Notes under the pieces: model-generated
Database searches by the model: none
Told to the model about the DNA's origin: nothing
The model's input: only the letters and a program-made list of their open reading frames with translations
Shown here: piece after piece, positions 40,134 through 44,620 of the stretch
Layout: each line of letters opens with the position of its first letter
How positions within the stretch are numbered: the stretch's first letter is position 1
DNA from: Gemmataceae bacterium
GTDB taxonomy: Bacteria > Planctomycetota > Planctomycetia > Gemmatales > Gemmataceae
Length of the DNA stretch: 44,620 bases
Assembly (NCBI GenBank): GCA_028288765.1
Contig: JAQGHQ010000555.1
Coordinates: 1-44,620 of the forward strand
Direction of reading: 5' to 3'
Made by a program: the position numbers and the translations under genes

Positions 40134-41294
40134 TCAGACGGACCCGAGCAGCTGGTGTGTGGCCGTCAGCTCCCGGGCGAGCCCGGCGACGAGGTCCGGC
40201 GGCCCGGCCCCGGGCATCACCTCCCAGGTGTACGTCTCGACTTCCAGGTGCGGGGCGTAGTCCAGCCCGGCGACCGCGGCGAGCGCTTCCGCCACCGCCG
40301 GCTTCGTGGTCCCCAGCGGCCCCAACCGGTCCGCGTCCACCGGCACGTGGAAGTGGACCCGCCAGCACTCCGCGGCCGCGAACTCCGGCCCCGGCGCCGC
40401 GAGGAGCTCCTCGGTCAGATCCACCGCCCGCACCTGCCGCCCACTGCCCAGCCTGGCGAACGTCTGGTGCAGGTATCGCGGCTCGACGTACCGCCGGAGG
40501 GCGGCACGGCCGTCGCGGTTCTCGCCCGGCCGGTCGAGCTCGATCGCACAGCTGATCTGCACCTTGTTGATCCGCACCCCGGCCCGGTCGAGGGCGCGCA
40601 CGGACTGCGCCACGTCCTCGAACTCGACCGCCTGATGACACACGTCGAAGCACAGCCCGATGTGTTCGCGGACGACGTCTTCTCGCGGCCCGGCGAGCTG
40701 CCACAGCCGGTCGAAGAAGGCGATCGCTTCGGCCGTCGTTTCGAGTAAACAGACCGGTTCCGGCTCGACGGCGAGCCGGACCACCCGCCCAATCTCCCCG
40801 CGGAGACGATCCAGCCACACGGCACAGTCCGCCAGCTGCCGGGCGGCGACGTCGAGGAAGTCGGCGGGGTGATCGAACCCCTTGAACCCGAGCGGGAGCG
40901 TCGAGATGCTGCCCTCGGTCTCGTCGGGGAGCAGGGCCCCGAGGACCACGGCACACTCGGTCGTGTACGTGAGCCGTTCGGGCCGGGCCCAGTCGGGCAG
41001 GTACACGTTCTCCTTCACCCGGGCGGCGTGGAAGTCGCCGTACGGGAAGGCGTTCAGGGTGTGGCAGGTGAGCCCGCGGGCGGCGAGCCCGTCCGCGAAT
41101 CGGGCGACCCCGTCGGGTTCGGCCAACAGCTCATCGACGACGGGGCGGGCGAGCCACAGGCCGGCGGCAATTGGGCGGCCGACCCGGTCGCGGACCGGGA
41201 CGGTGTACCGGTCGAGCCCGGCCAGCACCTCGGCGACCGACCGGCCGGGGTGGACGTTCGTGCAATAGCCCAGCGGGAGCGGACTCAGGGACAT
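40134..41294 (-). CDS. eboE: EboE-like metabolite traffic protein
   Basis: A 386-aa protein of the EboE family, whose genes sit with eboA-F in cyanobacterial and other clusters that move a precursor metabolite toward the periplasm (scytonemin-related work). The opening MSLSPLPLGYCTNVHPGRSV, then GLTCHTLNAFPYGDFHAARV KEN pattern, and VRLAVEPEPVCLLETTAEAI, HIGLCFDVCHQAVEFEDVAQ and HFHVPVDADRLGPLGTTKPA are family-like; the fold is a xylose isomerase-type TIM barrel with metal-binding His, Glu and Asp. No other ebo gene is visible, so it is either a solo gene or part of a dispersed pathway. The call is from pattern recognition. Confidence 0.7.
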   Translation of the reverse strand: MSLSPLPLGYCTNVHPGRSVAEVLAGLDRYTVPVRDRVGRPIAAGLWLARPVVDELLAEPDGVARFADGLAARGLTCHTLNAFPYGDFHAARVKENVYLPDWARPERLTYTTECAVVLGALLPDETEGSISTLPLGFKGFDHPADFLDVAARQLADCAVWLDRLRGEIGRVVRLAVEPEPVCLLETTAEAIAFFDRLWQLAGPREDVVREHIGLCFDVCHQAVEFEDVAQSVRALDRAGVRINKVQISCAIELDRPGENRDGRAALRRYVEPRYLHQTFARLGSGRQVRAVDLTEELLAAPGPEFAAAECWRVHFHVPVDADRLGPLGTTKPAVAEALAAVAGLDYAPHLEVETYTWEVMPGAGPPDLVAGLARELTATHQLLGSV

Positions 41295-41349
41295 CGGCAG
41301 TCCTCGGAAGACATCTCCAACCCGACCGGCGTCTCCCCGGGCGTGGGCT

Positions 41350-41796
41350 TTATGGGATAACGGTCTGCCAGTCTTCGGCCGGGACGAACCGGGTCAGGTG
41401 GACGGGGTTGGTGGTCGCGATGACGACCGGAACCCCGAGGGACAACGCCTGGGCGGCGAGGATCACGTCCCCGTCGAGAGCATGATTCGCGGCGGTTTGT
41501 TGGCCGGTATTTCGGGCCTGGGCCCAGAGATCGGCGGCCAGTCGTATCATCGTGGTGGAGAGTGGTAGGTATTCGAGCTGGACGCCGTAAGCGTCCAGAT
41601 TGGCCAGGGCGGCATAACTCTGAATCCGGATCAATTCCCGGCGGACCTCGTAATCCGCGATCTCGGGAACGATGATTCGCCGGCCGGCGGTGAGAAGGGC
41701 GGCAAGCCAGGCCCGGCAGTCGCGCGGTTGAGGAGTGTTGTTCGGGTTGCACAACACCCCGATGGGACCGGACTCGAGTACGACGGCCGCACTCAC
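41350..41796 (-). CDS. PIN domain toxin (VapC-like)
   Basis: A 148-aa PIN-domain ribonuclease-type toxin. N-terminal VVLESGPIGVLCNPNN occupies the place of the usual first catalytic Asp (VLDSG), here Glu8. The second acidic residue is in VPEIADYEVRREL; the third and fourth acidic positions fall in LDGDVILAAQALSLGVPVVI and ATTNPVHLTRF, where Asn replaces a possible Asp. Glu in place of Asp at the first site may lower or alter activity. Its start overlaps the stop of the upstream antitoxin gene by 4 nt, the normal TA arrangement. A VapC-like toxin would cleave RNA (inference). Confidence 0.8.
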   Translation of the reverse strand: MSAAVVLESGPIGVLCNPNNTPQPRDCRAWLAALLTAGRRIIVPEIADYEVRRELIRIQSYAALANLDAYGVQLEYLPLSTTMIRLAADLWAQARNTGQQTAANHALDGDVILAAQALSLGVPVVIATTNPVHLTRFVPAEDWQTVIP

Positions 41797-42113
41797 CGGC
41801 CGCCCCCCTCTTCGAGCTCAGGAAATAAGAGCCGCTCCCCGGTCGCCCGGCGGTTGTCATTCAGCGCCTTGTAGAGGTCGTACCCGTCACCCGGCAGTGG
41901 GGGGGCGGATTCCATCACCGCGAACATCTCCTGCAACGTCTTGGCGGTCTTGAGTCGGCTGATGTATTCCTGTTCCTCCGGCGTCGGGGGCCGAGGCGCC
42001 TGCAGAGGTGGCCGAGGATAGACGGTCAGTTGGACTTCCTGACCCTCGGCCAGGTCGAGCGGCTCGGTCGGGCGGAGGACGCCGTTTTCGTATACAGCCA
42101 GAACGGTCGTCAT
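41793..42113 (-). CDS. AF2212-like antitoxin (DUF104)
   Basis: A 106-aa protein starting at 42113 with an AGGAGG site upstream. The N-terminus MTTVLAVYENGVLRPTEPLD and LAEGQEVQLTVYPRPP is the DUF104/AF2212 pattern (avyenGvl.PleplDl.eg..v.v.v), an antitoxin DNA-binding strand. The C-terminal half (TLQEMFAVMESAPPLPGDGY) is acidic and presumably wraps the PIN toxin. The gene overlaps the PIN gene by 4 nt. Such modules are normally autoregulated by the complex (family knowledge). Its length is slightly above the usual 70-90 aa. Confidence 0.8.
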   Translation of the reverse strand: MTTVLAVYENGVLRPTEPLDLAEGQEVQLTVYPRPPLQAPRPPTPEEQEYISRLKTAKTLQEMFAVMESAPPLPGDGYDLYKALNDNRRATGERLLFPELEEGGGR

Positions 42114-42208
42114 GTCGGGCCTCCTGGGTGGGGCAACCCCATTCTACCGGGTCAACCACCCGGCCCGCTCCTGGTGAGAACGGTCATCGGGGACGAGCGG
42201 TTCCCGCG

Positions 42209-42820
42209 TCACCGGAGGGGCTTCTCCGGGAACGAGACGCCGGCGTATATGTCGGCCAGAGCAACCCTCGCCGGGACGGTCTCGAAGGCCAGTTCGCCGG
42301 CGAGCCCCGTGGCGGTGGTCAGCAGCCAGGTCCCGTCCGGCTGCCGGACGTACCGATCGCAAATCGGCTCGTCCTGCGCGACCAACACGTACTCCGTCAT
42401 CGACGGGAGCTGCTGGTAGTGGCGGAACTTTTGCACGCGGTCGTACTTCTCGGTGGAGGGAGACAGCACTTCGATGATGACGCTCGGGTTCAGGAGAGTG
42501 TCCTGGGTGTCGTCCGCGAGCACCGGCTGCCCGCACAGGATCAGGATGTCCGGGTAGGTGTACAGACCGGTCGCCGATACCTTCACCTTCATGTCGCTGG
42601 AGAGGGTGCGGCACGGCCCGCCTTTGAGACGGCCGTACAACTCACCGACCAGATTTTCTTTCACGGCGTTGTGGGCGAACGTCGCCCCGGCCATGCCGAG
42701 CGGGCCGCCCGGTCCCTGCATGGGGTACATCACGCCGTCGTAGAACTCGCTTTTGAACTCGGCCTGCCGCTCGATGGCGAGGTACTCGGCCTCGGTCAGC
42801 TTCTTTGGTCCGGCGGGCAC
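42209..42820 (-). CDS. Uma2 family (DUF820) putative endonuclease
   Basis: A 203-aa Uma2 protein, distinct from the one at 2098. It begins MPAGPKKLTEAEYLAIERQA, and the middle has YTYPDILILCG, where YPDI supplies the Asp, and the Glu strand PSVIIEVLSPSTEKYDRVQK (the EVLSPST family signature), then a helix FRHYQQLPSMTEYVLVAQDE. The N-terminal EFKSEFYDGVMYPMQGPGGP also matches. Length is typical. It lies 95 bp upstream of the toxin-antitoxin pair on the same strand; whether they are linked is unclear. The function of Uma2 proteins is unknown. Confidence 0.88.
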   Translation of the reverse strand: MPAGPKKLTEAEYLAIERQAEFKSEFYDGVMYPMQGPGGPLGMAGATFAHNAVKENLVGELYGRLKGGPCRTLSSDMKVKVSATGLYTYPDILILCGQPVLADDTQDTLLNPSVIIEVLSPSTEKYDRVQKFRHYQQLPSMTEYVLVAQDEPICDRYVRQPDGTWLLTTATGLAGELAFETVPARVALADIYAGVSFPEKPLR

Positions 42821-42897
42821 GGGCTACCTCCACCCGGATCGGCAATTCAGGTCCACGATCAGTTTACCACCGGCATTGGCTGCCCGAACCGCGGGTC

Positions 42898-44433
42898 CTA
42901 CTTCTTCACCCGCCTGAACTCCTGGTCCAGGAACTTCAGGCTCTCGACTTCCCCGTCCGCGCCGAGCCGGAACTGGGCCTCGAACGTCGCCCGGTCGAAC
43001 GAGACCACCTCGTCCTTCGGCTCGACCGGCACCGCGGTGAACGTGTCGAAGTGGTAGTGGTCCAGCCGGAACGTGTACCGGCCCCAGTGGACCGTGAGCG
43101 TCCCGTCCTTCTCCTTCACCTCCGCCCGGCCGTAGGCGGTCTCGTCGTACTTCCCCGCATATTTTGCCGGCTCCAGCGCCGGCTTCGTGTCGGGCTTGCG
43201 GGCCGTTTCCCGCTTCTTGCGGGCCAGAGCCACGTCGAAGTCGAGGGCCGCGAGCGAGCTCTTGTGGGCCTTCACCCAGTCCTCGGCCGGGAGTCCGAGG
43301 GCGTAGTCCAGGACCGTCTTCGCCACCGCCTCGGTGACCAGCGACGGCCGCAGGTTGGACGCCACGAACACGCCGGTCTTCTTCTCCGGGATCAACATGC
43401 ACTGGGCCCGGAACCCGGTCAGCGTGCCGCCGTGCGACACGCACACGTGCCCGCGGTAGTCGTGGACGAACCACCCCAGCCCGTAGGTCGTGAACGCCCC
43501 GGCCTTCGCCGGGAAGTAGATCGACCACACCCCCTCCGCCTTCAGCAGCATTTGCGGCGTGTGCGTCTCCTTCAGCACCTTCGACGCCACCAGCCGTTTC
43601 GTGCCGGCCCGCCCGCCGGCGAGCTGGAACCGCAGCCACTCGCCCATGTCCCGGGCGGTCGAGTTGACGCACCCGGCCCCGCCCATGTGGTCGATCTCGT
43701 CCCAGTCGATCGGCCGGATCACCCTGTCGAACCCGTAGTAGTGCGGGGTCGCGTGGTCGGCCGCGGCCTGCCCCTCCTTCACCGTCGTGCTCGACGCGGT
43801 CATCCCGAGTGGGTCGAAGATCCGCTGCCTCGTGGCGGCCGCCCAGTCGGTTTTGGTCACCTTCCCGGCGACGACCCCGGCGGTGGTGAACGGGACGTTC
43901 GAATACTCCCACGTCGAGCGGAACGAGGTGGACGGCCGCCCCCGCCCCCACCGCCGGATCAGGTCGCCCGTGTCGGCGGTCAGCCCGAACCCGAGCAGGT
44001 CGTGCCGGGGCATCCCGGTCCGGTGCGAGAGCAGGTCGCGGAGGGTGACCTCCCGGTCGGCCAGCTCGTCCGCCAGGCGGAAGGAATCGAGGTGGTCGCG
44101 GACCTTGTCGTCCCACTTCAGCTTGCCCTCGTCCACGAGCATGGCGACCAGGGTGGCGGTGAACGCCTTCGAGCACGACGCGATCGGGAACACCGTGTCC
44201 GGGGTGACCTTCTCGGCGGCGCCCTTCTTCCTGACGCCGAACCCCTTCAGGTAGACGACCTCGCCGTCCTGCACGACTACGACCGCCGCCCCGGGGGCGT
44301 TGAACTCCTTCAGGGCCTTCTCGACCACCTCGTCCACCGGCGCCGGGTCGAACCCGCCGGCCCGGACGGGTGGCGAAATGAGCAGGACGGCAAGGACGGC
44401 GGCGGCCAGGACAGAACGGATCGGACGGAACAT
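42898..44433 (-). CDS. Secreted serine hydrolase (beta-lactamase family, class C type)
   Basis: A 511-aa protein. The ATG at 44431-44433 follows a ggaggtgatc ribosome site and gives a signal peptide MFRPIRSVLAAAVLAVLLIS before PPVRAGG. The catalytic SxxK is in VFPIASCSKAFTATLVA, the second motif YSN is in WEYSNVPFTTAGVVAGK, and the third motif HGG is in VCVSHGGTLTGFRAQ. The C-terminal 100 residues form a DUF3471-like beta-domain (KYAGKYDETAYGRAEVKEKD). The family comprises esterases, peptidases and class C beta-lactamases; the substrate is unknown, and resistance is not implied. A large cruciform repeat lies at the right edge, 107 bp upstream. Confidence 0.88.
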   Translation of the reverse strand: MFRPIRSVLAAAVLAVLLISPPVRAGGFDPAPVDEVVEKALKEFNAPGAAVVVVQDGEVVYLKGFGVRKKGAAEKVTPDTVFPIASCSKAFTATLVAMLVDEGKLKWDDKVRDHLDSFRLADELADREVTLRDLLSHRTGMPRHDLLGFGLTADTGDLIRRWGRGRPSTSFRSTWEYSNVPFTTAGVVAGKVTKTDWAAATRQRIFDPLGMTASSTTVKEGQAAADHATPHYYGFDRVIRPIDWDEIDHMGGAGCVNSTARDMGEWLRFQLAGGRAGTKRLVASKVLKETHTPQMLLKAEGVWSIYFPAKAGAFTTYGLGWFVHDYRGHVCVSHGGTLTGFRAQCMLIPEKKTGVFVASNLRPSLVTEAVAKTVLDYALGLPAEDWVKAHKSSLAALDFDVALARKKRETARKPDTKPALEPAKYAGKYDETAYGRAEVKEKDGTLTVHWGRYTFRLDHYHFDTFTAVPVEPKDEVVSFDRATFEAQFRLGADGEVESLKFLDQEFRRVKK

Positions 44434-44540
44434 GATCACCTCCGGGTGCGGGGACCGCACCAGCATACCCAGTGGGGTGAGGCGGGAAAGAAAAACCGCG
44501 GGGCGGGCCCCGCGGTTCGTCAGACCATGATTGCGGGCGT

Positions 44541-44620
44541 CTCGTCTTCCGCCCCCACGGGGCGGCCCAGGGCTCACGCCCTGGGCTACTCCCTACCGCC
44601 CCGTTGGGGCGGAAGACGAG
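44541..44620. repeat. Cruciform repeat: 25-bp inverted arms around an 8-bp hairpin
   Basis: Outer arms at 44541-44565 and 44596-44620 are reverse complements with one mismatch over 25 bp (ctcgtcttccgccccc...). Between them is an inner hairpin, cccagggc tcac gccctggg (44566-44585). Related strings occur at 33776-33835. The window ends inside or at the edge of the element. Confidence 0.88.

Noticed and set aside
44300..44620. Upstream start for the serine hydrolase, adding 48 residues
   Set aside because: The extension is encoded by the cruciform-adjacent DNA, while the ATG at 44433 has a ribosome site and signal peptide.

Overview
The window is high-GC DNA with the marks of a Gemmataceae planctomycete (Gemmata, Fimbriiglobus, Zavarzinella and relatives). 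These marks are a TIGR02996-type protein, a DUF1501 Tat-exported protein, a Ser/Thr kinase carrying WD40 repeats, an FHA protein, Lys/Ala/Pro-rich histone-like tails, Uma2 nucleases, secreted proteins with the N-terminal LExxE/DRxVxA motif, and many palindromic intergenic repeats. The genus cannot be fixed from sequence alone. No rRNA, tRNA or CRISPR array was seen.

Layout. 1-600: 3' end of an unidentified gene whose tail is four in-frame 84-bp repeats. 716-3262: a same-strand trio of SWIM-ligase-WGR fusion, Uma2 nuclease and a SWIM-OB protein that looks like the ligase without its catalytic domain. 3380-6605: four unrelated small genes on one strand, three of whose junctions carry a related 'cacctgacc ... 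caggtg' element; this looks like a cassette array. 6689-8040: a 5'-truncated aldo/keto reductase meets a frameshifted DUF4287-type pseudogene. 8314-12329: histone-like protein, lipoprotein, Wza-type export lipoprotein, Rpn-like nuclease. 12518-17295: a 972-aa kinase/WD40 receptor interrupted in frame by an 86-bp hairpin, a membrane protein and a PQQ-type propeller. 17316-25359: two coupled YkgJ proteins, FabH, a zinc-ribbon protein, a GlsB-type membrane protein, a nucleoside hydrolase fusion, a TIGR02996 protein and an FAD monooxygenase. 25578-28947: coiled-coil membrane protein, FHA protein, universal stress protein.

29379-33341: a delta-60/FG-GAP surface protein lies downstream of an ECF sigma factor whose N-terminus carries the same export-type motif as the surface protein. 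33342-34500: non-coding, with a second cluster of the 'ggaacgaacccaat' repeat. 34501-39353: M20 amidohydrolase, DUF1501 protein, NIPSNAP pair, YHS-type secreted protein, small membrane protein. 39632-42820: stand-alone receiver, EboE-like protein, PIN/AF2212-type toxin-antitoxin pair, second Uma2. 42898-44620: beta-lactamase-family serine hydrolase, then a cruciform repeat.

Working together. Most genes are monocistronic or in pairs. Supported functional groupings are the ligase/Uma2/SWIM-OB trio, the tandem YkgJ genes (ATGA overlap), the toxin-antitoxin pair (4-nt overlap) and the sigma/surface-protein pair. At least eight palindromic elements of several sequence families sit between genes, and one sits inside a kinase domain. 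This is the most striking structural property of the window.
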